Counted from the first letter of the stretch, positions 1 through 8,515 are shown. The stretch: DNA of 64,000 bases from Bacteroides sp. (GCA_019416685.1 DXWV01000108.1:22389-86388); one strand, 5' to 3'. Numbers and translations are program-made. Notes: generated by a model not told the origin, from the sequence alone.

Positions 1-320
1 GCCATATTGGTAGGTTCATTAACAAATACCACACCCTTTTCTTTCAAAGCTGTATAAGTATCGTCAACATTATCTACACTGAATGATACAAGTGATTTCT
101 CTCGAAATCCTACAGGCAATTCTTTATTCGCATTGCCTACAGACGGCGCCATCCAGTCGGATACAAAAAGAGCAAATCCTTCTATTCCGTCTGCTACCTT
201 AAAACTGGCATACCCACTGTTCTCATCACCCCATGCCGGTTCCAATCCAAGTTGTTCAGAGTAGAACTTAAAACATTTAGCAAAATCCTTAACTAATAAT
301 CTTACATTACTAAACTTCAT
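1..320 (-). CDS. VOC/glyoxalase-family protein, 3' end beyond the window
   Basis: Reading leftward from an ATG at 320, an open frame runs without a stop to the window edge, about 106 codons. The start reads MKFSNVRLLVKDFAKCFKFY, followed by a LGLEPAW segment. This is the beta-alpha-beta-beta-beta pattern of a vicinal-oxygen-chelate module (glyoxalase, bleomycin-resistance or dioxygenase superfamily). Family members are small cytoplasmic metal-binding enzymes or binding proteins of varied substrate. The substrate cannot be told from the sequence, and the C-terminal metal ligands lie outside the window. Confidence is good for the fold and low for the function. Confidence 0.75.
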   Translation of the reverse strand, partial: MKFSNVRLLVKDFAKCFKFYSEQLGLEPAWGDENSGYASFKVADGIEGFALFVSDWMAPSVGNANKELPVGFREKSLVSFSVDNVDDTYTALKEKGVVFVNEPTNM

Positions 321-385
321 TATTGTCGATTTTTTATGGTTATTCTTATACGTGTGTTTCCAGAATTATTCATTAGCAATGACTT

Positions 386-1372
386 TTATATCTTCCCCAA
401 TATCTTATCCATCACCCAATTGGTAAGTGTGGCACTTTCACCGTCGCACGTACAGATTGATTTTCCTAACAGATGGTCTACTACTGCCTGAATAAGTGGT
501 TGTTGTACATGTTCAGGGTTTTCGATATGTATCTCTTCTCGTCCTCGCTCCGTATGTAGTGCAATGGGATCAAATGAAAAGACTGAGAAGCAGATCATAC
601 CTTTGTCGCCGATAATTTCGATACGGTCTTCCTTGGCGGACTCATGGGCAACGAAGCACCAGGAACCGCTTCCTACCAGTCCGTTATCAAACTGGAAGCA
701 GGCACTCAGCGTGTCTTCTGCCGGATACAATCCGCCACGGTTACTTTTATAACCACTGGCTTCGAGGATGCAACCAAACATCTCCTGTAATAAATCTATC
801 TGGTGAGGGGCGAGATCATAGAAATATCCGCCTCCGGCGATGTCTGCCTGCACCCGCCAGGGTAGGTTATCGCGGTTATAATCCAAATCGCGGGGAGGCT
901 GGGCGAAGCGGATTTGTATATTGATTACATTGCCGATAGCACCTTCTTCCACAAGCTGTTTTACCTTGATGAAGTAGGGCAGATAACGACGGTAATAAGC
1001 CACGAAACAAGGAATGCCCGTTTCACGTGAGATACGGTTGATACGGGTGCACTCTTCGTAAGTGACGGCCATTGGTTTCTCTATATAGGCGGGCTTGCCG
1101 GCTTTCATTGACATGATGGCGTATGTGGCGTGAGAGGAAGGGGGAGTGGCTATGTAGATGGCGTTTACCTCCGGATCATCAATAAGCTCCTGAGCATCGT
1201 CATACCATTTCCTGATACCTCTTTCCTCTGCATAAGCTTTTGCTTTGGAGCCGTCACGACTCATTACGGCCACTACCTCAGAGCCTTCCACCTTTTGGAA
1301 CGCAGGGCCGCTTTTCTTTTTTGTCACTTCACCGCAACCGATAAAGCCCCATTTAATAATCTTTTCACTCAT
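386..1372 (-). CDS. Gfo/Idh/MocA-family NAD(P)-dependent oxidoreductase
   Basis: 328 residues from the ATG at 1372. A GTG further out at 1396 overlaps a promoter-like TATCTTTG (1396-1403), so the ATG is preferred. The N-terminal Rossmann domain starts with WGFIGCGEVTKKKSGPAF, and the conserved EKPMAVTYEEC segment near residue 100 carries the family's catalytic-region lysine. The C-terminal half is the usual alpha/beta dimerisation domain (IAGGGYFYDLAPHQIDLLQE). Family members oxidise or reduce sugars, inositols and related polyols in the cytoplasm. The substrate is not predictable here. It is monocistronic, between the VOC gene and a 370-bp spacer. Confidence 0.9.
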   Translation of the reverse strand: MSEKIIKWGFIGCGEVTKKKSGPAFQKVEGSEVVAVMSRDGSKAKAYAEERGIRKWYDDAQELIDDPEVNAIYIATPPSSHATYAIMSMKAGKPAYIEKPMAVTYEECTRINRISRETGIPCFVAYYRRYLPYFIKVKQLVEEGAIGNVINIQIRFAQPPRDLDYNRDNLPWRVQADIAGGGYFYDLAPHQIDLLQEMFGCILEASGYKSNRGGLYPAEDTLSACFQFDNGLVGSGSWCFVAHESAKEDRIEIIGDKGMICFSVFSFDPIALHTERGREEIHIENPEHVQQPLIQAVVDHLLGKSICTCDGESATLTNWVMDKILGKI

Positions 1373-1395
1373 ACCTATCTGTTTTTTTACGATCA

Positions 1396-1403
1396 CAAAG
1401 ATA
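1396..1403 (-). promoter_or_regulatory. Putative -7 box (TATCTTTG) for the Gfo/Idh/MocA gene
   Basis: TATCTTTG on the minus strand, 23 nt before the chosen ATG, fits the Bacteroides -7 consensus TAnnTTTG. No good TTTG is seen at the -33 position, so this is a moderate call. Confidence 0.45.
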
Positions 1404-1504
1404 AGGATATTTTTCTGTCAAGAGCATATTTATTGATTCTTAACTTAAAAGCGTTCCTTTTGAGAGAAAATGCTGTTTGCATCATAATACAGTGGTATTT
1501 CTAT

Positions 1505-1570
1505 CGTAACATACTGGGAGATGAGCCATAACATACCGGGAAACAAACCGTAACATATTGGGAAACTTTT
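1505..1570. repeat. Three 22-bp degenerate tandem repeats
   Basis: Three head-to-tail units at 1505-1526, 1527-1548 and 1549-1570 share the core TAACATAcyGGGArA. They lie in the 370-bp gene-free stretch between the oxidoreductase (divergent end) and the SBP gene's terminator. Nothing else is apparent between 1404 and 1630. No coding potential is preserved across them. Confidence 0.7.
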
Positions 1571-1630
1571 GGCGAGTACCGGGGAAAATAACATGAAGTA
1601 TCCAGCTCGCAGGCTTTCTATGACGTATAC

Positions 1631-1672
1631 GCATAAAAAAAGGAGAGCGCGTAGTGCCCCTCCTTTATATGC
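1631..1672 (-). terminator. Rho-independent terminator of the porin/SBP operon
   Basis: GCATA and AAGGAG arms pair with CTCCTT and TATGC. On the minus strand the stem is followed by a run of seven T. It lies about 100 nt past the stop of the solute-binding gene. Confidence 0.7.
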
Positions 1673-1770
1673 AGTTTAACTGAGTCTCCTTTATGAATCC
1701 ATTGACCAATATACAACATTGAAATCTCAAAGCCAGGCTTTTCACCTTTTATTCTCTTACAAATCACTTC

Positions 1771-2601
1771 CTACTCCTTGCCATAGTATTTTCGGTAGAT
1801 TTCTTTGTATTCTTTTCCTTCACGGAATTTTGTAAGCCAGGAGTTGAGGCTGTCCAGTAATACAGGTGATTGCTTGCTGACACCCCATGAATAAAATTGT
1901 GTAAAGCTGATATCCGTACTGATGTCAAGTTGTGGCAACGAATCTGCCGCTGCCCGGGCAATGCTTTCGTCGCACACGGCATAATCGATATCTCCGTGAG
2001 CTACCATTGCTATCAGTTGTTCCGAACCGTATTTTTCTACTTCATTGGTATAAATCGTATCTCCTATCTCATTTCCCAGATTGCGAATGCGGAGGATGGA
2101 TGGCGAACCTTTTACTACATGGAGTGTCCGCCCTGCCAGATCGAGCTGATTTTTGATAAAGAGTGAATCGTGCTCGGATACAGGTTTGCGTTGAACTAAC
2201 ACCTGTTTGCTTAGAATGATGGGGGAAGTGAGAAGTAAAGAGTCTTTGAGTTCGCTGGTCACCAGGATGCCGTAGGCGATAACGTCATACTTTCCTGTTT
2301 CTAATCCTTGCAACCGTTGCCCGAAACTCATCACTGGAGATACCTGTGCCTGGATTCCCTTATCCCGGGCGAAGGCTTCTATCAGTTCGTAGTGAAAGCC
2401 CGTCACCGTATCACCGTCCACGTAAAAGCTGATAGAATTGTATTCTGTTGCTGCACGGAGAATACCGCTTGCAATGATCTCGGCATAGTCTCGCGGATGT
2501 CCGTTCTCTTTTTCCTTTTTCTGTGGCCAGAGCCAGAGTATCAGAAAGCATATTACCCCCAGTAACAGGTATTTCAGATATTTTCGTTTTATTGGCTGCA
2601 T
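1771..2601 (-). CDS. Periplasmic solute-binding protein (SBP_bac_3 type, MltF-N-like), membrane anchored
   Basis: 276 residues. An N-terminal hydrophobic segment (about residues 8-26, LKYLLLGVICFLILWLW) with flanking lysines suggests an uncleaved anchor. The rest resembles type 3 extracellular solute-binding domains: a first lobe with YNSISFYVDGDTVTGFHYEL, AFARDKGIQAQVSP and GKYDVIAYGI, and a second lobe with VVKGSP and GDIDYAVCDES. No lysozyme-like domain follows, so it is not a full MltF-type lytic transglycosylase. Known relatives bind amino acids or cell-wall fragments. It starts 15 nt after the porin gene and is very probably cotranscribed with it. Confidence 0.75.
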   Translation of the reverse strand: MQPIKRKYLKYLLLGVICFLILWLWPQKKEKENGHPRDYAEIIASGILRAATEYNSISFYVDGDTVTGFHYELIEAFARDKGIQAQVSPVMSFGQRLQGLETGKYDVIAYGILVTSELKDSLLLTSPIILSKQVLVQRKPVSEHDSLFIKNQLDLAGRTLHVVKGSPSILRIRNLGNEIGDTIYTNEVEKYGSEQLIAMVAHGDIDYAVCDESIARAAADSLPQLDISTDISFTQFYSWGVSKQSPVLLDSLNSWLTKFREGKEYKEIYRKYYGKE

Positions 2602-2616
2602 AGGCTCAAGAGGTCA

Positions 2617-4683
2617 TTAATCGTAGAAGTTCCAAGAAACTCCAAATTTTAACAATCGCGGATTGATCGGATAGTGGGGAGCATAAAACGAGTTCGGCCG
2701 ATTTATAAGTCCGTCGTTCACGTGATACATCATGACGAAGAAACGAGTCCGTTTCAGATGCAGATTGGCATATACATTGACAATAGGATATGCACCTATC
2801 TCTACCTGATCTTTGGGCGATTGAAGGTAAAACTGTCCGGTAGCAGGCATATAGGCTGGGGCATAATATTTAGTGAAGTAGCGTACATCGGCACCCAGTT
2901 GCACACTCAATACTTTCTTTGCCAGTTTAAAGTCGAGGTAAAGATTGTGATACAACGAGAGAGTGGGTAGCGGAAGTACTGTACTGTTACTTGATTTCTG
3001 CCAGGTCACTTCATTGTCCAGATGGAGAATGCCGAGGCGAAAATCTTGTGCCAGAGTAGCCGAAACTACCTGTACGTTGCCTCCAAACTGTTCGGGCACT
3101 GCCTGCTGGTTGAAGTAAGTATAATTCTTGATATTCTCTACGCCTGCTTTTAGGTGCGTTTTCCAACGGTCGATGTTTAGTTCTCCTTCTATGCGGGTGC
3201 GAAATTCCTTGTCCATGTTATCATTGTCCCAATAGAAGTGTTTGGAGTGATAATGGCGCATGTAGAACGAGGGCAGTGTGTTGCTGACAGACGCGCGTGC
3301 TATCAGGCTCACCGTATCCTTGCCCAAACGGAAGTTTAGATCGATATCTCCTTTTACGTTGAATTGTCCGATGGCTTTTCCCAATAAGCCTACTTCACCT
3401 ATGGCGTGATAGTGGAGTACTTTCCCTTGTCGCTTAGCCAACTCGCCACCTACAAAAACCTCATTTTCAGTATAATGATCCTTACTGACAGAGTCTGCAT
3501 TCATCAGTTCGTATTTACTGAGCTTATGCGATATGAAAGCAGTCAGTCCGGCTTTAGCATATTTATTAAAACCTTCGAGCAGAGAGAGCCCAAATGTGTT
3601 CTTTATACCGATGTAGGAAGTAGAATCATCCACTACATAAGGTTGTCCCGGTTTGATGTACGTATTCTGGTAATAATCTTTCAGTTGGTCATTGGACGTG
3701 AATTTGCGCTTCGTCCATTCCACCTGCATTGTGTGGATGAAGCTGGTGACGGGCACAAACTCTTGTTGGGGAGGCAACGTATCATTTTCCTGTTGAGGGA
3801 GGTCGCGATGGAATCCCAGCTTGTAGCGTTGCGTCAGGAATACATAGCTGTCGGTATTACGGGAAGTAGCTGTATTCATCACCGTTGGCATGTTGGTAGA
3901 TTCATACACTCTTCCGCCTTCTGCTGCACCCTCAGGGTCTTTGATATAATCGTCGTTCGTGATACCTCCGTTCTCGTTGTTCTTCAGATAGTTGTAGCTA
4001 TATAGCAAAGTCCCTTCGTATCTCTCTCCCATATAACTGATAAAGGGGGCTGCATTGAAGTATGAGGTACTTGAATGGTTGTAATATCCGCGTCCATACA
4101 GATAGTCGATGTTGAATCCGAAAGCAAGTCGCTTGTTGACATTCACCGAAAAATAAGATTTGAAACGCTCCTCTCCGTTTATTTTGTTACCTGCTTTGTT
4201 ATAAGTCAGGTTTGTATATGGGACATTACTATTGGTAAAATTAAATTCATCAGGCCGTACGAAGAAGAAAGAATATGGCTGCATGAAGATCGTTGGTTCC
4301 GTTGCCTGCTGGTCAAAGAAGATACGAGACATACGTGGGGCACCCAGGTTGCCTAAGTAATTATAGTGTCCGGTCATACCTTCTGTCAGATTAGCATTTT
4401 GGTAGTTAAGCCGGACCGTATCGGCAGGGATACGGGTTACGTTTCCCAGATTCTCGCTGACATGCCACATGTAAAGTTTTGGGGGAAGTCCCTGGATTTC
4501 TACATTTGCGCTATCCAGACTTTGGGGGCGCATGGCAGGGTCTATCTGGTTGCCATATTGGTCTACGATATTGCCAAATTCATCCTGTCGGTCTCCGTAT
4601 GGATTATTTGGGTTGACTTGCGCTTGGATAGCCAACTGACCTACGACAAAGAGTAGTATATATGTAAGTAGGGTTCGTCTCAT
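2617..4683 (-). CDS. Putative outer-membrane porin (Bacteroidetes Porin_10-like)
   Basis: 688 residues from the ATG at 4683; an upstream in-frame TTG (4695) lies inside the -7 box and is unlikely. A signal peptide is clear (RRTLLTYILLFVVGQLAIQAQ, mature from about VNPNNPYGD). The remainder is rich in alternating aromatic/polar strands and ends in an aromatic residue pattern (RLLKFGVSWNFYD), as in outer-membrane beta-barrels. Length and composition match the Bacteroidetes 'putative porin' family, whose cargo is unknown. The SBP gene follows at 15 nt, suggesting an uptake pair. Confidence 0.75.
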   Translation of the reverse strand: MRRTLLTYILLFVVGQLAIQAQVNPNNPYGDRQDEFGNIVDQYGNQIDPAMRPQSLDSANVEIQGLPPKLYMWHVSENLGNVTRIPADTVRLNYQNANLTEGMTGHYNYLGNLGAPRMSRIFFDQQATEPTIFMQPYSFFFVRPDEFNFTNSNVPYTNLTYNKAGNKINGEERFKSYFSVNVNKRLAFGFNIDYLYGRGYYNHSSTSYFNAAPFISYMGERYEGTLLYSYNYLKNNENGGITNDDYIKDPEGAAEGGRVYESTNMPTVMNTATSRNTDSYVFLTQRYKLGFHRDLPQQENDTLPPQQEFVPVTSFIHTMQVEWTKRKFTSNDQLKDYYQNTYIKPGQPYVVDDSTSYIGIKNTFGLSLLEGFNKYAKAGLTAFISHKLSKYELMNADSVSKDHYTENEVFVGGELAKRQGKVLHYHAIGEVGLLGKAIGQFNVKGDIDLNFRLGKDTVSLIARASVSNTLPSFYMRHYHSKHFYWDNDNMDKEFRTRIEGELNIDRWKTHLKAGVENIKNYTYFNQQAVPEQFGGNVQVVSATLAQDFRLGILHLDNEVTWQKSSNSTVLPLPTLSLYHNLYLDFKLAKKVLSVQLGADVRYFTKYYAPAYMPATGQFYLQSPKDQVEIGAYPIVNVYANLHLKRTRFFVMMYHVNDGLINRPNSFYAPHYPINPRLLKFGVSWNFYD

Positions 4684-4692
4684 AATTGGGCG

Positions 4693-4700
4693 CAAATATA
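4693..4700 (-). promoter_or_regulatory. Putative -7 box (TATATTTG) for the porin gene
   Basis: TATATTTG on the minus strand ends only 9 nt before the ATG at 4683, which would give a very short leader. No clear -33 TTTG is present. Confidence 0.4.
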
Positions 4701-4747
4701 CGACAAAAAAGTTGAAGCTTACAGAGTTGAAACCTTAATTAATTGAA

Positions 4748-4813
4748 AGTTGAAAATTGAAAATTGAAAGTTAGCTGTGCTGCGAAGCTGCATAGTAACT
4801 TTCAATTTTTAAC
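4748..4813. repeat. Intergenic inverted repeat, family B (degenerate copy)
   Basis: Arms AGTTGAAAATTGAAAGTTA-like and TAACTTTCAATTTTTAACT flank a loop with GCTGTGCTGCGAAGCTGCAT. It resembles the perfect 32-bp inverted repeat at 15434-15522 in both arms and loop. It sits between vorC and the porin gene and could act as a terminator or boundary. Confidence 0.7.
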
Positions 4814-4817
4814 TAAA

Positions 4818-5381
4818 TTAAGCCTCTCTGATCAGTTCCATCCCTTTCTTGATGGCTTCTTCATTCATAGGTATCAGGTGATGATGGCGTTCGGGGAGAG
4901 TTTTCTTCAATCCTTTGATAACATTTTCCAACGTTACGATAGGACGTAGTTTCAACAAACCACCCAGTACGATCATGTTAAATGCTTTGGTATTCTTCAT
5001 TTCATTAGCTGCATCCATAGCATCAATGCGATATACCTTGATGTCCTTACGGGTAGGCGGGTTGATAATTCCGTATCCGTCGTAGATAAGAATGCCACCC
5101 GGCTTGATGCGGCTTTCAAACTTCTCGAGTGAAGGCTGGTTTAATATGATAGCTGTGTCATACTGGCTCAGAATTGGAGAGGAGATTCTGTCATCACTTA
5201 CGATTACCGTTACGTTGGCAGTTCCGCCGCGTTGCTCCGGTCCGTAAGCTGGCATCCAAGTTACTTCTTTGCCTTCCATCAGTCCGGAATAAGCTAAAAT
5301 TTTTCCCATAGACAGTACTCCCTGTCCACCGAATCCTGCTATAATTATTTCTTCTTTCATCGTTTTTTCAGTTTTTAGCAT
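4818..5381 (-). CDS. vorC: 2-oxoacid:ferredoxin oxidoreductase, gamma subunit
   Basis: 187 residues. MKEEIIIAGFGGQGVLSMGK is the hallmark start of the gamma domain of the pyruvate/2-oxoacid:ferredoxin oxidoreductase family, and GPEQRGGTANVTVIVSD is also typical. The gamma subunit supports electron and CoA handling in the cytoplasmic complex. The first ATG (5381) overlaps the beta-subunit stop by one base (TAATG); the family-typical start is the ATG at 5360, so the first seven residues are doubtful. Last gene of the operon. The symbol follows the ketoisovalerate (Vor) naming; Kor is equally possible because the substrate is not determined. Confidence 0.9.
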   Translation of the reverse strand: MLKTEKTMKEEIIIAGFGGQGVLSMGKILAYSGLMEGKEVTWMPAYGPEQRGGTANVTVIVSDDRISSPILSQYDTAIILNQPSLEKFESRIKPGGILIYDGYGIINPPTRKDIKVYRIDAMDAANEMKNTKAFNMIVLGGLLKLRPIVTLENVIKGLKKTLPERHHHLIPMNEEAIKKGMELIREA

Positions 5382-6145
5382 TATTCTTTATTTTTCAAGT
5401 CACCGAGCGGATAGAATGGGAACATATGTTCTTCCATCCATTTGTTAGACTTTTCGGGAGTCATCTTCCAGCCGGAACTACAAGTAGAAACAATTTCTAC
5501 CAAGTTGGAACCTTTGCCAGCCATAGAGTTTTCAAATGCTTTGCGGATCGCTTTCTTTGCTTTACGGATTGCCGGAACCGATTGTACGGATTGACGGGTA
5601 ACGTATGCCGTACCTTCCAGCTGCGCAGCAATTTCAGTAATTTTCAGAGGATATCCGTGCAAGTCTACATCACGTCCGTAAGGACAAGTAGCGGTTTTCA
5701 TACCTACGAGGGTTGTTGGAGCCATTTGTCCGCCGGTCATACCGTAAATGGCATTATTGATAAAGATGATGGTAATGTTTTCACCACGATTTAGTGCATG
5801 GATCGTTTCAGCAGTGCCGATACAGGCAAGGTCTCCATCTCCCTGGTAAGTGAATACCAGACGATCCGGCCACAAGCGTTTGATGGCTGTTGCCAATGCA
5901 GGGGCACGTCCGTGAGCTGCTTCCTGCCAGTCGATATCGAGGTAGTTGTAGATGAAAACGGCACAACCTACGGGAGAGATGCCAATGGTTTTATCTTCCA
6001 TTCCCATCTCTTCAATGACTTCGGCTATGAGTTTATGTACCACACCGTGACTGCAACCCGGGCAGTAATGCATGGCGTTATCATTCATCAGAGTTGGTTT
6101 TTTATAAACCAAATTCTCGGGCTTGATTATTTCTTCTTTAGTCAT
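5381..6145 (-). CDS. vorA: 2-oxoacid:ferredoxin oxidoreductase, beta (TPP-binding) subunit
   Basis: 254 residues. It shows the beta-subunit features of 2-oxoacid:ferredoxin oxidoreductases: HYCPGCSHGVVHKLIAEV near residues 26-43 and the thiamin-diphosphate motif GDGDLACIGTAETIHALNRG followed by NNAIYGMTGGQMAPTT. It catalyses oxidative decarboxylation of a 2-oxoacid to acyl-CoA with transfer of electrons to ferredoxin, together with the alpha, gamma and delta subunits encoded around it. Its stop codon overlaps the vorC start. A 91-nt gap separates it from the small membrane gene upstream. Confidence 0.92.
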   Translation of the reverse strand: MTKEEIIKPENLVYKKPTLMNDNAMHYCPGCSHGVVHKLIAEVIEEMGMEDKTIGISPVGCAVFIYNYLDIDWQEAAHGRAPALATAIKRLWPDRLVFTYQGDGDLACIGTAETIHALNRGENITIIFINNAIYGMTGGQMAPTTLVGMKTATCPYGRDVDLHGYPLKITEIAAQLEGTAYVTRQSVQSVPAIRKAKKAIRKAFENSMAGKGSNLVEIVSTCSSGWKMTPEKSNKWMEEHMFPFYPLGDLKNKE

Positions 6146-6236
6146 AACTTAATTTTTTTTGGTTGACGAGGCTTCTGTTGACATATTTACGAGGGGAACT
6201 TCTCACCCCGTATTTTGTCTCTTTATTAACCTTCTC

Positions 6237-6407
6237 CTATCTGTTGGTGAATCGTATGAAAAACTCCATCAGCTTGACAAAGATTGCCGCACCGCATACG
6301 TATACGAATATTTTAAAATCGTCTGCTGCGAAGTAGACAATGATAGCTGCCAGTGCAAGTATCATGAAAAGTATATTCAATACGTTTCTTATTTTATCGG
6401 GATTCAT
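6237..6407 (-). CDS. 56-residue two-helix membrane protein inside the vor operon
   Basis: An open frame from ATG at 6407 to TAG at 6237. The product has two hydrophobic segments, about residues 10-27 (LNILFMILALAAIIVYFA) and 32-46 (KIFVYVCGAAIFVKL), separated by a short ADDF turn, with basic ends. It lies between the alpha and beta subunit genes, on the same strand. Its position and intact frame support a real gene. I do not recognise a named family. It may anchor the oxidoreductase to the membrane, which is only inference from location. Confidence 0.7.
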   Translation of the reverse strand: MNPDKIRNVLNILFMILALAAIIVYFAADDFKIFVYVCGAAIFVKLMEFFIRFTNR

Positions 6408-6416
6408 CTTTATTTT

Positions 6417-6542
6417 ATTTACGATTAGACGATTTACGATTGGGGGTACTTTGATTTACTTCTTTAACTTCCGTGATTTACTGCTTTACTTCCATGATTC
6501 ATTTTCCCTAGATCGTAAATCGTAAATCGTCCAATCGTAAAT
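6417..6542. repeat. Intergenic inverted repeat, family A (copy 1)
   Basis: 25-bp arms at 6417-6441 (ATTTACGATTAGACGATTTA...) and 6518-6542 are inverted complements with one mismatch, separated by 76 nt. It lies within the vor operon between vorB and the small membrane gene. The same arm sequence recurs at 41953-42085 and 58922-59010. Confidence 0.9.
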
Positions 6543-6548
6543 TCTACA

Positions 6549-7628
6549 TTACATGATTTTTTCTTTCAGTGCACTCACAATCTCATCCGGGTCGGGCACA
6601 ATACCACCCAGGCGACCAAAGTGTTCTACCTTTATTTTACCGTTTACTGCCAGACGTACATCTTCAATCATCTGTCCGGCATTCAACTCAGTAACGAGTA
6701 TGCCTTTCACCTTGTCGGCATATGCTGCAATGGCTTTTGTGGGGAATGGCCACAGGGTGATGGGACGAAGCATACCTACTTTGATACCTTCTTCGCGTGC
6801 CAGTTCCATTGCTTTCTGTCCGATACGTGCCATAGAGCCGAATGCTACAATCAGGTATTCGGCATCTTCACAGTCTATTTCTTCAAAACGAACTTCGTTT
6901 TCTTCAATTATGCGATACTTTGCCTGAAAACGAATGTTATTCTTTTCCATTTCTTCGGGACGGAGTTCGAGTGAAGTGATAATATTGGGTTTGCGGTCTT
7001 TCGTTTTACCGGTAGTAGCCCATGGGCACTGTTCAATTACTTCTGCATCCGTGCGACGGGGTTTCATCGGTGGCAATACTACTTTCTCCATCATCTGTCC
7101 GATAACGCCATCGGCAAGAATGATAGCTGGATTACGGTATTTGAAGGCCAGTTCGAAAGCAAGCCCAACGAAGTCGGCCATTTCCTGTACAGAAGCCGGG
7201 GCAAGTGCTATTAGTTTATAGTCGCCATGTCCGCCACCCTTTACGGTTTGGAAATAGTCTGCCTGGCTTGGCTGGATCGTTCCCAGACCGGGACCACCGC
7301 GCATTACGTTTACGATCAGACAGGGGAGTTCGGCTCCTGCCAGATAAGAGATGCCTTCCTGTTTCAGACTGACACCGGGGCTTGAAGAGGAGGTCAATAC
7401 CATTTTCCCACTTCCGGCACCGCCATATACCATATTGATAGCTGCTACTTCACTCTCTGCCTGAAGCACTACCATACCGGTGGTTTCCCATGGTTTCAAG
7501 TCGGCCAGCGTTTCCAATACCTCCGATTGCGGAGTAATAGGATAACCGAAGTATCCGTCGGCACCACAGCGGATGGCTGCATGGGCGATGGCTTCGTTAC
7601 CTTTCATTAATACTACTTCTTCTGTCAT
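6549..7628 (-). CDS. vorB: 2-oxoacid:ferredoxin oxidoreductase, alpha subunit (VorB-like)
   Basis: 359 residues. KGNEAIAHAAIRCGADGYFGYPITPQSEV and QAESEVAAINMVYGGAGSG are the conserved pyrimidine-binding domain of alpha subunits. TSSSSPGVSLKQEGISYLAG and the C-terminal transketolase-C-like part (LRPITLWPFPTKAI) follow. In four-subunit enzymes this polypeptide works with separate beta, gamma and delta chains, all present here. The sequence looks closest to VorB (3-methyl-2-oxobutanoate:ferredoxin oxidoreductase); the true 2-oxoacid is not certain. Product: acyl-CoA, CO2 and reduced ferredoxin, in the cytoplasm. Confidence 0.92.
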   Translation of the reverse strand: MTEEVVLMKGNEAIAHAAIRCGADGYFGYPITPQSEVLETLADLKPWETTGMVVLQAESEVAAINMVYGGAGSGKMVLTSSSSPGVSLKQEGISYLAGAELPCLIVNVMRGGPGLGTIQPSQADYFQTVKGGGHGDYKLIALAPASVQEMADFVGLAFELAFKYRNPAIILADGVIGQMMEKVVLPPMKPRRTDAEVIEQCPWATTGKTKDRKPNIITSLELRPEEMEKNNIRFQAKYRIIEENEVRFEEIDCEDAEYLIVAFGSMARIGQKAMELAREEGIKVGMLRPITLWPFPTKAIAAYADKVKGILVTELNAGQMIEDVRLAVNGKIKVEHFGRLGGIVPDPDEIVSALKEKIM

Positions 7629-7640
7629 AATAATAATTTG

Positions 7641-7868
7641 CTAATCTACTTTAACTTTATACACAGAGATACATCCGTCCGGGCAGACCGTTGCACATGA
7701 ACTGCATCCGTTACAAGTATCTTCCAATATTTGGCGGGCATAGTTATACCCCTTTACATTCACCTCTTTGGTGAGTGTTATTACATCGAGCGGACAAGCC
7801 ACTACACACAGGTTGCAACCTTTGCAACGCTCCGTGTCGACCACGATTGCTCCTTTAATTTTTGCCAT
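7641..7868 (-). CDS. vorD: 4Fe-4S ferredoxin-like delta subunit of the 2-oxoacid oxidoreductase
   Basis: 75 residues with two complete CxxCxxCxxxCP clusters: CKGCNLCVVACP near residue 15 and CNGCSSCATVCP near residue 52. It therefore binds two [4Fe-4S] clusters and passes electrons from the TPP subunits to free ferredoxin. It lies 12 nt upstream of vorB and 21 nt downstream of the TPR gene, so it is operonic. The assignment as delta subunit rests on size and neighbourhood. Confidence 0.92.
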   Translation of the reverse strand: MAKIKGAIVVDTERCKGCNLCVVACPLDVITLTKEVNVKGYNYARQILEDTCNGCSSCATVCPDGCISVYKVKVD

Positions 7869-7889
7869 AATCTATCGATTTTATTACGT

Positions 7890-8168
7890 TTATTGATTAT
7901 ACATGTCTTTGTGATAGAACTCCAGAATATCCATTACCATCTTGCGAGCTTGCAAGGCAGGACTTTCGGAGTTAATCTCGATGGCGGATTGATAATTGTT
8001 GAGGGCTTGCTGCCAGTTGCCTTGCTTTCGGTAGGCATTGCCCCGCAGGTAATAAGCTTCGTCTTTTGGGGCGAAGTCTGTTTGAGTGAGAAGCGTATCG
8101 AGGGCTTCAATTGCTTTATTTATATCTCCCTGATTGATAAGCTCTTTTATGGTCTCCAATTGTTTCAT
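7890..8168 (-). CDS. Small tetratricopeptide-repeat protein, first gene of the vor operon
   Basis: 92 residues with about two TPR motifs (INKAIEALDTLLTQTDFAPKDEA and YYLRGNAYRKQGNWQQALNN). No signal peptide, so probably cytoplasmic. TPR repeats bind partner proteins; being first in the operon it may help assemble the oxidoreductase, but this is inference. A TATCTTTG box at 8197-8204 (minus) lies just upstream of its start. Confidence 0.8.
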   Translation of the reverse strand: MKQLETIKELINQGDINKAIEALDTLLTQTDFAPKDEAYYLRGNAYRKQGNWQQALNNYQSAIEINSESPALQARKMVMDILEFYHKDMYNQ

Positions 8169-8196
8169 ATTTAAATGAGTTTCAGAGTTTGCACCA

Positions 8197-8204
8197 CAAA
8201 GATA
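8197..8204 (-). promoter_or_regulatory. Putative -7 box (TATCTTTG) of the vor operon
   Basis: TATCTTTG, 28 nt before the TPR gene start, fits the Bacteroides -7 consensus; the -33 element is weak. The rest of the gene-free stretch 8205-8463 shows nothing else I can support. Confidence 0.5.
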
Positions 8205-8463
8205 GTTTTTTATTTATATACACAGCTTATGTCGTGGGTTAAATTTATCCTTATTGTACTTTTTCTTATCAAAAATGAGGGTGTATAGGTGGGTTTTAAC
8301 GACATATTGTTATTTTATGTTTTTAAGCAGAAACTGCCTGATTGTTAGCGTATAATAGATTTATAGTTGAAAAAGAAAAGGGAGGATTGTATATGCAGAT
8401 AGTACTGATAGGAAGCAGTGTAATAATGAAAGTTAAGAAAGGGGTACATTGGGTGGAAAGAAT

Positions 8464-8504
8464 AAAAAAGGCTGTACCAGAATGAATCCGGAACAGCCTT
8501 TTTT
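8464..8504 (-). terminator. Terminator of the GH28 gene
   Basis: AAAAAAGGCTGT pairs with ACAGCCTTTTTT around a loop in which GTACCAG and CCGGAAC add further pairs. It begins 12 nt past the GH28 stop. A and T runs on both sides make it work in either direction. Confidence 0.8.
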
Positions 8505-8515
8505 CAATCGTTTTG

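Noticed and set aside
1130..1531. Plus-strand open frame of 133 codons opposite the oxidoreductase
   Set aside because: It is antisense to a clear Gfo/Idh/MocA coding frame and has no recognisable domain.
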